A stretch of 6,979 bases of DNA from Ramlibacter sp. (GTDB lineage: Bacteria; Pseudomonadota; Gammaproteobacteria; Burkholderiales; Burkholderiaceae_C), in NCBI GenBank assembly GCA_025351615.1, contig JANXVP010000422.1, positions 1 through 6,979 of the forward strand, read 5' to 3'. Under the pieces are notes generated by a model. It saw only the letters and a program-made list of their open reading frames with translations, searched no databases and was not told the origin of the DNA. Shown here piece after piece: positions 1 to 5,684 of this stretch; position 1 is the stretch's first letter, and every line of letters begins with the position of its first letter. The position numbers were made by a program, and so were the translations under genes.

Positions 1-26
1 TTTCACCACGTCGGTCATCGTGTTAG

Positions 27-308
27 CGCTTTTCTGGTAGGCACAATGTCGAAAAATACGCGCAGGACCACGACGTGCCGTTCGGCAACTACGCCAGCCT
101 GACGCGCGCGGCCGAAGTGCAGGAGCTGATCCAGGGCGAGATCGACCGCGTCAATCGGAAGTTCGCGCGGGTCGAGCAGATCAAGAAGTTTTTCCTGCTC
201 GACACGCAGCTCTCGGCCGAGGACGAGGAGCTGACGCCGACCATGAAGCTCAAACGCGAGCTGGTCCAGACCAAATACGCCTCGCAGATCGAGGCGATGT
301 ACCGTTAA
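27..308 (+). CDS. Long-chain acyl-CoA synthetase (AMP-binding), C-terminal fragment
   Basis: This is the last ~93 codons of an ANL-superfamily fatty/aromatic acyl-CoA ligase, which activates carboxylic acids to CoA thioesters with ATP. Homologous-looking sequence starts at NVEKYAQ (about base 45) and ends at EAMYR with a TAA stop. It contains the C-terminal lid with RVEQIKKFFLL and the ELTPTMKLKR stretch, whose TMK lysine matches the conserved catalytic lysine of the A10 region. The frame is closed by TAG at 24-26, and none of the three forward frames continues the protein to the left of about base 42. The first possible start inside is GTG at 75, but that would be a fragment without the AMP-binding core. 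It is therefore the 3' remnant of a gene broken near the window edge, or an assembly junction. Acyl-CoA ligases of this type commonly sit inside liv-type ABC transporter operons, which fits the solute-binding gene 27 bases downstream. Confidence 0.75.
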   Translation, partial: RFSGRHNVEKYAQDHDVPFGNYASLTRAAEVQELIQGEIDRVNRKFARVEQIKKFFLLDTQLSAEDEELTPTMKLKRELVQTKYASQIEAMYR

Positions 309-323
309 CCAATTATTTTCAAG

Positions 324-329
324 AAGGAG
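324..329 (+). promoter_or_regulatory. Ribosome binding site of the solute-binding protein
   Basis: A perfect AAGGAG lies 6 bases before the ATG at 336. It is the strongest Shine-Dalgarno site in the + strand genes and fits the high expression typical of periplasmic binding proteins compared with the rest of their operon. Confidence 0.85.
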
Positions 330-335
330 ACAGCG

Positions 336-1502
336 ATGAAACTCAAGTCCACCCTCGCCCTCGCGGTGCTGGCCCTCGGCGCCAGCCTGGCCGGCGCGCA
401 GCAGCAAGGCGTCAGCAAGAACGAAATCCTGATCGGCACCATCCAGGACATGTCGGGGCCGCTGGCCGGCTACGGCAAGCAGGCCAAGGCCGGGATGCAG
501 TTGCGGATCGACGAGCTCAACGAGCAGCAGGGCAGCGTGCATGGCCGCAAGCTGCGCCTGATCGCCGAAGACGACGGCTACGACCCGAAAAAGGCCGTGC
601 TCGCCGCCCAGAAGCTGGTGAACCAGGACAAGGTCTTCATCGTCGCCGGGCACCTCGGCACCGCGCAGAATATGGCGGCGATGTCGGTGCAGTTCGAAAA
701 GAACATCGTCAACTTCTTCCCGATCACGGCGGCCCGTGAAATGTACGAGCCGCTCAACAGGCTCAAGTACTCGTTCGCCGCCACCTACTACGACCAGATC
801 CGCATCGCCCTGCCAAAGCTGGCGAAGGAAAAGAACCTCAAGAAGGCCTGCGTGATCTACCAGGACGACGACTTCGGGCAGGAGGTGCTCAAGGGCGGCG
901 AGGCCGGCCTGAAGGCCGTCGGCATGGAATACGCGGAAAAGACCAGCTACAAGCGGGGTGCCACGGATTTCTCATCGCAGGTGGCGCGGATGAAAGCCGG
1001 CGGCTGCGAGCTGGTGGTGCTCGGCACGATCATCCGCGAGACCATCGGAACCGTGGCCGAGTCGCGCAAAACCGGCTTCAACCCGGTGTTCCTCGGTTCC
1101 AGCGCTCTCTATAGCGACCTGATCCACAAGCTGGGCGGCAAGGCCATGGACGGCATCTACGGAACCATGACAGTGCAGCACCCGTACCTGGACGAAGCGT
1201 CGCAGCCGCTGCGCTTCTGGGCCAACAAGTACAAGACGAAATTCAACGAGGACCCGACGGTGTTCTCGGTGTACGGCTACAGCATCGTCGATGCGTTCAT
1301 CCAGGCAGCGCAGAAGGCCGGTCCCAACCTGACCACCGACAGCTTCGTCAAGGCCATGGACAGCATGACCTTCGAGCCGGACATGTTCGGCGCCCCGAAG
1401 AGCACCTACACGGCGACCAAGCGCCTGGGCAACGACCTGTCGCGCGTGTCGCAGATCGTCGACGGCAAGTGGAAGGTGATTTCGGACTACGTCAAGCCGT
1501 AA
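336..1502 (+). CDS. ABC transporter periplasmic solute-binding protein, LivJ/LivK type
   Basis: This is a 388-residue type I periplasmic binding protein (Peripla_BP_6 / ligand-binding receptor family) that captures a substrate and delivers it to a LivHMGF-type ABC importer. Residues 1-21 form a Sec signal peptide: MKLK, a hydrophobic core, and AGA with likely cleavage before QQQ. The mature protein begins with the family's typical first strand (EILIGTIQDMSGPLAGYGKQ, residues 30-49), followed by DDGYDP (79-84), the KLVNQDKVFIVAGHLGTA region (93-110) and YQDDDFGQEVL (175-185), the start of the second lobe. The length is normal for the family. The start is supported by AAGGAG 6 bases upstream. 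The acyl-CoA ligase fragment upstream puts it in a liv-like operon, but no permease or ATPase is present. Proteins of this subfamily bind branched-chain amino acids or aromatic acids; the sequence alone does not tell me which. Confidence 0.93.
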   Translation: MKLKSTLALAVLALGASLAGAQQQGVSKNEILIGTIQDMSGPLAGYGKQAKAGMQLRIDELNEQQGSVHGRKLRLIAEDDGYDPKKAVLAAQKLVNQDKVFIVAGHLGTAQNMAAMSVQFEKNIVNFFPITAAREMYEPLNRLKYSFAATYYDQIRIALPKLAKEKNLKKACVIYQDDDFGQEVLKGGEAGLKAVGMEYAEKTSYKRGATDFSSQVARMKAGGCELVVLGTIIRETIGTVAESRKTGFNPVFLGSSALYSDLIHKLGGKAMDGIYGTMTVQHPYLDEASQPLRFWANKYKTKFNEDPTVFSVYGYSIVDAFIQAAQKAGPNLTTDSFVKAMDSMTFEPDMFGAPKSTYTATKRLGNDLSRVSQIVDGKWKVISDYVKP

Positions 1503-1524
1503 AGGCCACTACGATGCGGCCAGC

Positions 1525-1998
1525 ATGCACCGCTTCCTCTCCGTCCTTGCCCTGATCGCCTTCACCGGTACCTCGTCGCAGGCACAGGCCCAGGACAACA
1601 CCGACCTGATGCGCACGCCGGAGTGCCTGGCGGCCCGCAAGCAGCTCGACCAGATGTTTGACAAGGGCGGCCCGCGCGACCGACTGGACGAAGTTCGGCA
1701 ACAGGCGGCGCAGAAGTGCCTGGGGCTGAAGGCTGCCCCCCTCCCGGAAAACCGGTTCCTGCCGCCGCCGGTGTCCGTGGAGCCGATCCGCCTGCGATCC
1801 GAGCCCGCCCTGTCGATGGCGGCTCCAGCGGCGCCATTGCCACCCCCGGTTGCCATCCCGCGGCCGCCGGTGGTCACCATCTGCGATGCCGCCGGGTGCT
1901 GGGACGCCGCGGGTGCCCGCTACAACCAGCAGGGTCCGGTTTTACTGGGTCCGCACGGCACCTGCACCCAGCAAGGCGGGTCAATGAACTGCCCCTGA
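1525..1998 (+). CDS. Secreted proline-rich protein with six cysteines, unknown function
   Basis: The predicted product has 157 residues and a Sec signal peptide at 1-22 (MHRF, a hydrophobic stretch, then SSQAQAQ), so it is likely periplasmic. The mature part has three zones: an N-terminal helical zone (24-70) with a TPECLAARKQLDQMF-like pattern and cysteines at 34 and 65; a proline-rich linker (72-116); and a compact C-terminal zone (117-157) with TICDAAGCWDAAGARYNQ and cysteines at 120, 125, 147 and 156. Six cysteines in an exported protein suggest up to three disulfides. The C-terminal CDxxGCWD...GxRYNxQG pattern looks like a conserved module seen in uncharacterised Burkholderiales proteins, recalled from memory and not searched. 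The gene begins 22 bases after the transporter gene, probably in the same transcript. There is no good ribosome binding site before the ATG at 1525, so the start rests on the signal peptide placement. I do not recognise a function. Confidence 0.8.
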   Translation: MHRFLSVLALIAFTGTSSQAQAQDNTDLMRTPECLAARKQLDQMFDKGGPRDRLDEVRQQAAQKCLGLKAAPLPENRFLPPPVSVEPIRLRSEPALSMAAPAAPLPPPVAIPRPPVVTICDAAGCWDAAGARYNQQGPVLLGPHGTCTQQGGSMNCP

Positions 1999-2049
1999 GG
2001 GCCGGTCCAGCTACTGTGGCCTAATAGAGGGTTGTCATCATCCCGTTCC

Positions 2050-2053
2050 GGAG
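2050..2053 (+). promoter_or_regulatory. Ribosome binding site of the small basic protein
   Basis: GGAG lies 6 bases before the ATG at 2060. The good spacing is the main support for treating the following short frame as a real gene. Confidence 0.55.
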
Positions 2054-2059
2054 CACCCC

Positions 2060-2230
2060 ATGGGCAATAAAATCGTTACCGAAGCCGACCGCAAAAGTAC
2101 CCCCGCCGTGAAACCGATCGCCGGAGTCAGCCTGCGCCGCAATGGTGGCGGCCAAAAGGTCAGCCTGGAACGCGGCAAGGCAACGCGCAGCAAGAAGAAC
2201 CCGGGCAAGCGTCCACACAAGGGCGGCTGA
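2060..2230 (+). CDS. Small very basic protein, 56 residues, unknown function
   Basis: A short open frame runs from ATG (2060) to TGA (2228-2230). The product starts MGNKIVTEADRK and ends KKNPGKRPHKGG. It has about 15 Lys/Arg against 3 Asp/Glu residues, no cysteine or tryptophan, and is rich in glycine and serine, so it is probably disordered and may bind nucleic acid. There is no signal peptide or membrane segment. Support comes from a GGAG site at good spacing, a position filling an otherwise empty gap between the secreted protein (ends 1998) and the convergent carboxylase gene (ends 2255), and a composition unlike a random high-GC frame. Its 61-base upstream leader could hold its own promoter, but no clear -35/-10 pair is visible. 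I do not recognise the family. Confidence 0.6.
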   Translation: MGNKIVTEADRKSTPAVKPIAGVSLRRNGGGQKVSLERGKATRSKKNPGKRPHKGG

Positions 2231-2233
2231 TCC

Positions 2234-2251
2234 CGGTGGCAGGCGCCACCG
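2234..2251. terminator. Possible two-way terminator hairpin between converging genes
   Basis: The arms CGGTGGC (2234-2240) and GCCACCG (2245-2251) form a perfect 7-bp GC-rich stem with a 4-base AGGC loop. It sits exactly in the 24-base gap between the small basic gene on the + strand and the carboxylase gene on the - strand. Neither side carries a run of T residues, so it is not a classical intrinsic terminator. The position and stem support a transcription end or an RNA 3' stabiliser for both converging units. Confidence 0.4.
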
Positions 2252-2254
2252 AGC

Positions 2255-4180
2255 TCATTGGCTCGCGTCGAATGTGACCAGAATCTGCCCGGTCGTCACC
2301 TGCTGACCTGCCTCCACATGCACCACGGTGACGGTGCCGGCGCGGACCGCCGCGACCACGTGTTCCAGCTTCATCGACTCGATCACCAGCAATGAGGCGC
2401 CGTGCGCAACGCTGTTGCCTGGTTTTACGGCCACAGCGATCACCCTGCCGTTGAACGGCGCGCGTAGCTCCCTGGCAGCATCGGCGCTGCCGGTCGATGC
2501 CGGGGCCTCGAATGTCGCATCCGAGATGAACAGATCGCTGCCGGCGGCCTGCACATGCCAGCGCCCGTCCTGCAACTGCACGCTGGCGGCGTGCGCGGGC
2601 CGCAGTTGCTGCACCACGGTGCCCGCTTCCACCTCCAGCATCCCGTCGGACCGCTCGCGCACCCGCAGTTCCAGCAGATCGCCTCGATGCCGAAAGCGAA
2701 GCGGTCGAAAAAAGGGACACGGCAGGCGCTGCGCAGCGCCCCCTTTCTCTGGGCCCTGCGCCGAAAAGACGACCGCGAGGGAAGACGCCATCGCCATCTC
2801 CTTTTCCGTTTGCCGCAAGCGCATGCGGATCGTCCCGGCCTGCTCAGGCAAGAAAGTGACCAAGGCCTGGCCGGCACGGAATTGCCCATGGTCGAGACAG
2901 GCAGCGAGAAACGCCCGGTTGGTCGGCAGGCCAAGAAGTTGCAGGCGCCCGAGCGCCGCGACCAGCTGGTCGATGGCCTGCTCCCGGGTCGGCGCGTGCG
3001 CAATCAGCTTGCCCAGCATCGAGTCGTAGCAAGGAGACACAGCCATGCCTTCGGCGATGGCGTGGTCGAACCGCAGCAGGCCCTCAATCTGGGAGAAGCG
3101 CTGCACCATGCCGGAATGCGGCGTGAAGTCGTCGTCTTCGGCGCACAGGCGCACTTCGATGGCATGGCCGGCATAGCGCACTTGCTCCTGCTTCAGCGGC
3201 AGCGGCTCGCCCCGCGCCACCCGCAGCTGCCATTCGACCAGGTCCAGCCCGGTCACCGCTTCGGTCACCGGGTGCTCCACCTGCAGCCGGGTGTTCACCT
3301 CCATCAGGAAGAACCCGGAGTCCTGAAGCAGGAACTCCACCGTCCCCGCTCCGACGTAGCCCGCCGCCTGCGCCAGATCGACCGCGCACTGTCCCATGCG
3401 CCGCCGCAAGGCGTCATCCACCGCGGGACTCGGCGATTCCTCGATCAGCTTCTGGTGCCGGCGCTGCACCGAGCAATCCCGCTCGCCCAGATGAATGCAA
3501 TGGCCATGCGCGTCGGCAAACACCTGCACTTCCACATGTCGCGGTTGCAACAGCGCGCGCTCGAGCAGCAGTTCGCCGGAGCCGAAAGCCGCCTGGGCTT
3601 CGGAACGGGCACTTTGCAAGGCTGCCTGCAAGTGCCTGGCTTCTGCCACCAGCCGCATGCCGCGTCCGCCGCCGCCTGCCGCTGCCTTCACCATCAGCGG
3701 CAGGCCGATGCGCTGCGCCTCCCTTTCAAAGCATTCGTCCGACTGGTCCTGGCCGTGGTATCCCGGCAGGCAGGGAATGCCGCTCGACTGTGCCAGCTGC
3801 TTGGCAGAGGACTTGTTGCCGAGCGCGCGGATCGCCGCAGGTGGCGGGCCGACCCACACCATGCCGGCATCGAGCACTGCCTGGGCGAAATCCGCGTTCT
3901 CGCTGAGAAAGCCGTAGCCAGGGTGCACTGCATCCGCACCCGAGGCGCGCGCCGCCGCGATCAGCTTGTCGATGCGCAGGTAAGAGTCCGCCGATGCGTT
4001 GCCGCCGAGCGCCTGCGCAGCCGTCGCTTCGCGCACATGCAGGGCCCGCGCGTCGACGTCCGAATACACGGCAACCGACTCGATCCCCATGCGATCGGCG
4101 GTCCGCACGATGCGGCGCGCGATCTCGCCGCGGTTCGCGATCAGCAGCCGTCGGATCCTGCTTCCAGCAAGACCGTTCAT
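2255..4180 (-). CDS. Biotin-dependent acyl-CoA carboxylase alpha subunit (biotin carboxylase-BCCP fusion)
   Basis: This 641-residue protein carboxylates its own biotin with ATP and bicarbonate, for transfer by a separate carboxyltransferase beta subunit to an acyl-CoA. The biotin carboxylase part covers residues ~8-450: RLLIANRGEIARRI at the N-terminus, HPGYGFLSEN (86-95), the ATP-grasp glycine loop GGGGRGM (169-175), RRHQKLIEESPSP (240-252), and the catalytic EVNTRLQVEHPVTE (294-307) with Glu294, Asn296 and Arg298. A short, poorly conserved middle part (~450-570) is followed by a biotinyl domain with ELRAPFNGRV and ESMKLEH, Lys604 being the biotin site. The organisation matches methylcrotonyl-, propionyl- or geranyl-CoA carboxylase alpha subunits (usually ~650-680 residues), so it is slightly short; the acyl substrate cannot be assigned. 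The ATG overlaps the reductase stop (ATGA, 4177-4180), and no proper ribosome binding site precedes it, so translation is probably coupled. No carboxyltransferase gene is present in the window. Confidence 0.92.
   Translation of the reverse strand: MNGLAGSRIRRLLIANRGEIARRIVRTADRMGIESVAVYSDVDARALHVREATAAQALGGNASADSYLRIDKLIAAARASGADAVHPGYGFLSENADFAQAVLDAGMVWVGPPPAAIRALGNKSSAKQLAQSSGIPCLPGYHGQDQSDECFEREAQRIGLPLMVKAAAGGGGRGMRLVAEARHLQAALQSARSEAQAAFGSGELLLERALLQPRHVEVQVFADAHGHCIHLGERDCSVQRRHQKLIEESPSPAVDDALRRRMGQCAVDLAQAAGYVGAGTVEFLLQDSGFFLMEVNTRLQVEHPVTEAVTGLDLVEWQLRVARGEPLPLKQEQVRYAGHAIEVRLCAEDDDFTPHSGMVQRFSQIEGLLRFDHAIAEGMAVSPCYDSMLGKLIAHAPTREQAIDQLVAALGRLQLLGLPTNRAFLAACLDHGQFRAGQALVTFLPEQAGTIRMRLRQTEKEMAMASSLAVVFSAQGPEKGGAAQRLPCPFFRPLRFRHRGDLLELRVRERSDGMLEVEAGTVVQQLRPAHAASVQLQDGRWHVQAAGSDLFISDATFEAPASTGSADAARELRAPFNGRVIAVAVKPGNSVAHGASLLVIESMKLEHVVAAVRAGTVTVVHVEAGQQVTTGQILVTFDASQ
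2711..2746. repeat. Inverted repeat inside the carboxylase gene
   Basis: A perfect 16-base palindrome, GGCGCTGCGCAGCGCC (2725-2740), is flanked by AAAGGG (2711-2716) and CCCTTT (2741-2746). The outer arms pair if 8 bases (2717-2724) bulge on one side. It lies in the variable region between the biotin carboxylase and BCCP domains, and the palindrome itself encodes GAAQR (residues 481-485). It may be a chance product of GC-rich codons or a small palindromic element inserted in frame. Confidence 0.35.
4177..4180 (-). promoter_or_regulatory. ATGA stop-start overlap coupling reductase and carboxylase
   Basis: On the - strand the four bases read ATGA: the reductase TGA stop (4177-4179) overlaps the carboxylase ATG (4178-4180). 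The only purine-rich stretch upstream, AGGG, is one base from the ATG and too close to serve as a normal site. Re-initiation by terminating ribosomes is therefore the likely route. Confidence 0.75.
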
Positions 4181-5361
4181 GCCCTGGACGGCCGCTTGGC
4201 GATACCCATCGTCCTGGCCACGATGCCGAGCATCACTTCATCGGCGCCGCCGCCGATCGAAGCAAGCCGGCCGTCGCGGAACGCATAAACCGTGAAGTCG
4301 CGGCTATCCGTGTCGCCGCGCGGAACAACGATCTGGCACCCAGCGGTGAACCCCGCAATCTGCAACTTCCAATCGCCCTGGTCGCTCCAGAACCACGGCA
4401 CCACGTGATAAGGCGCCGGCTTGCCGAGCAACCGAGCCGCCAGGCAACGGGCGTGATCGACCGCGTTCTGCACCGACTCTAGCCGAACCATACCGCCCGC
4501 GTACCGGTTAGGGTAGGCGGCACAGTCCCCGATTGCCGATATATCGGGATCTTCGGTCGCGAGGTTCTCGTCCACCACGACACCGTTGGCGACCGGTAAG
4601 CCCGCATCCGCCGCGAGTTCGGCGTTGGGGATCACGCCGATGCAAACCAGCACCAGCGAACCCGGCAGCACAGTGCCGTCGGCGAGTTCCACGCCGGTCA
4701 CCCGCACAGAATCACCCAACAGGCGCACCACGCCGGTGCCGAGATGGAAGCGAATGCCTTGGCGCTGATGCTGACGGATGAACGCTTCCGACATCACGGC
4801 AGTTATCGCCCGTCCCATCGGCAGGAGTGTGGTCTCCACGACGTCCACTTGCGCCCCTCGCGCAGCGGCGACGGCGGCGGCTTCGAGGCCAAGGAACCCG
4901 GCACCTATGACCACGATGGCATCTGCCGCATGCATCGCCACGCGCAGCGCCTCCGCCTCCGCCTGGGTCCGCAGCGCATGGACACCCGCGAGATCGTGGC
5001 CCGGCACCGGCAGCGGCCGGTTGCGGGTACCCGTCGCGAGCACGAGGTGCCCGTACTCCAGCATCTCGTCCGTGGCGGTGATGACCCGGCGCGCTTCGCG
5101 GTCAATGGCGACAACACGGGTGTCGCCACGCACCTCAATCGCATGCTTGTCGAAGAATGTCTGCGGCCGGAACGGCAGCAGATCGGCATTGCCGTCACCT
5201 TGCAAATACGATTTCGACAGTGGAGGCCGCTGGTACGGCAGCCCCTGCTCGTCCCCAACGAGGCGCACCCGCCCTGCATAGCCGCCTTCCCGCAACGAGA
5301 CCGCGAGCTGGTAGCCGGCCTGCCCTGCGCCCACGATCAGGACACCGGCGGGGCCGATCAA
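4177..5361 (-). CDS. FAD-dependent ferredoxin reductase of a class I P450 system
   Basis: The protein passes electrons from NAD(P)H through FAD to the [2Fe-2S] ferredoxin encoded just upstream. It has 394 residues if started at the TTG at 5361. Visible motifs are the FAD dinucleotide fold VLIVGAGQAG (7-16), the RPPLSK loop (45-50), ATGTRNR (109-115), the second Rossmann fold for NAD(P)H VVIGAGFLGLE (150-160), the FAD-contacting ISAIGDCA (274-281), RLESVQNAVDHAR (293-305), and PWFWSDQGDWKLQIAG (322-337), typical of putidaredoxin-reductase-like enzymes. Length is normal for the family. The frame is open back to 5565, but the extra 68 residues are the out-of-frame shadow of the ferredoxin gene and lack any reductase motif. 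The TTG overlaps the ferredoxin stop as TTGA and sits six codons before the FAD fold, so it is the best start; any later start would cut the FAD motif. Confidence 0.92.
   Translation of the reverse strand: MIGPAGVLIVGAGQAGYQLAVSLREGGYAGRVRLVGDEQGLPYQRPPLSKSYLQGDGNADLLPFRPQTFFDKHAIEVRGDTRVVAIDREARRVITATDEMLEYGHLVLATGTRNRPLPVPGHDLAGVHALRTQAEAEALRVAMHAADAIVVIGAGFLGLEAAAVAAARGAQVDVVETTLLPMGRAITAVMSEAFIRQHQRQGIRFHLGTGVVRLLGDSVRVTGVELADGTVLPGSLVLVCIGVIPNAELAADAGLPVANGVVVDENLATEDPDISAIGDCAAYPNRYAGGMVRLESVQNAVDHARCLAARLLGKPAPYHVVPWFWSDQGDWKLQIAGFTAGCQIVVPRGDTDSRDFTVYAFRDGRLASIGGGADEVMLGIVARTMGIAKRPSRA
5358..5361 (-). promoter_or_regulatory. TTGA stop-start overlap; TTG start of the reductase
   Basis: The ferredoxin TGA stop (5358-5360) overlaps a TTG (5359-5361) that opens the reductase frame. 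No ATG or GTG lies between this point and the FAD fold. A non-ATG start joined to a 4-base overlap suggests that reductase output is kept below ferredoxin output. Confidence 0.6.
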
Positions 5362-5681
5362 ATCTGGCGCTCTGGAACATGCACCACGAAACCGTCGAGG
5401 GCCGGGGTCACGTGGATCTGGCAACTCAGCCGGCTGTTCGGCTGGCGCATAATTGCGGTGCCGTCCAGCAGCGCGTCCTCGTCGTCGGTCATCGCGGGCA
5501 ACAGGTGCAACTGGTCCGGCTCTACGGACACGTGGCAGGTCGCGCACATGGCGTTGCCTCCGCATTCGCCGACGATGCCCTCCAGCCCATGGCTGGTGGC
5601 GGCGAACATGATCGTGTTGCCAACGGCAACATCGAGCGTCTCGCGGGCGCCGTGGAACTGGACGAAGGTGATTTCAGGCAT
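5358..5681 (-). CDS. [2Fe-2S] ferredoxin, adrenodoxin/putidaredoxin type
   Basis: This 107-residue electron carrier shuttles electrons from the reductase to the P450. The cluster ligands are Cys40, Cys46, Cys49 and Cys87 in the pattern C-x5-C-x2-C-x37-C (GECGGNAMCATCHV, then RLSCQI), diagnostic of vertebrate-type/bacterial P450 ferredoxins and not plant-type ones. Other family marks are the acidic DDEDALLD segment (66-73), which contacts redox partners, and the C-terminal FVVHVPERQ. Length is typical (~105). It starts 3 bases after the P450 stop codon. An AGGA at 5693-5696 lies 11 bases upstream of the ATG, inside the P450 coding end, so translation may also depend on coupling. By context it corresponds to palustrisredoxin (Pux), the ferredoxin next to CYP199A2 in Rhodopseudomonas palustris. 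Confidence 0.94.
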   Translation of the reverse strand: MPEITFVQFHGARETLDVAVGNTIMFAATSHGLEGIVGECGGNAMCATCHVSVEPDQLHLLPAMTDDEDALLDGTAIMRQPNSRLSCQIHVTPALDGFVVHVPERQI

Positions 5682-5684
5682 GCG

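Noticed and set aside
15..653. 212-codon - strand frame covering the ligase fragment and the start of the binding protein
   Set aside because: The + strand here carries a recognisable ligase C-terminus, a ribosome binding site and a signal peptide, so the opposite frame is a shadow.
1999..2059. TAATAG (2022-2027) as a -10 box for the small basic gene
   Set aside because: No acceptable -35 hexamer lies 16-19 bases upstream, so the match is too weak to call a promoter.
2251..2264. Second small inverted repeat GAGC/GCTC after the hairpin in the convergent gap
   Set aside because: Only a 4-bp stem with a 6-base loop, partly inside the carboxylase coding end; expected by chance in sequence of this composition.
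2555..4288. Very long open frame on the + strand (577 codons) opposite the carboxylase gene
   Set aside because: It is an antisense shadow created by GC-biased codon use. The translation is rich in Arg, His, Gln and Ala with no recognisable motif, while the opposite strand encodes a clear biotin carboxylase throughout.
5362..5565. 68-residue N-terminal extension of the reductase
   Set aside because: It lies wholly within the ferredoxin gene in another frame, is Arg/Pro-rich low-complexity sequence, and is not part of known reductases of this type, which begin at the FAD fold.
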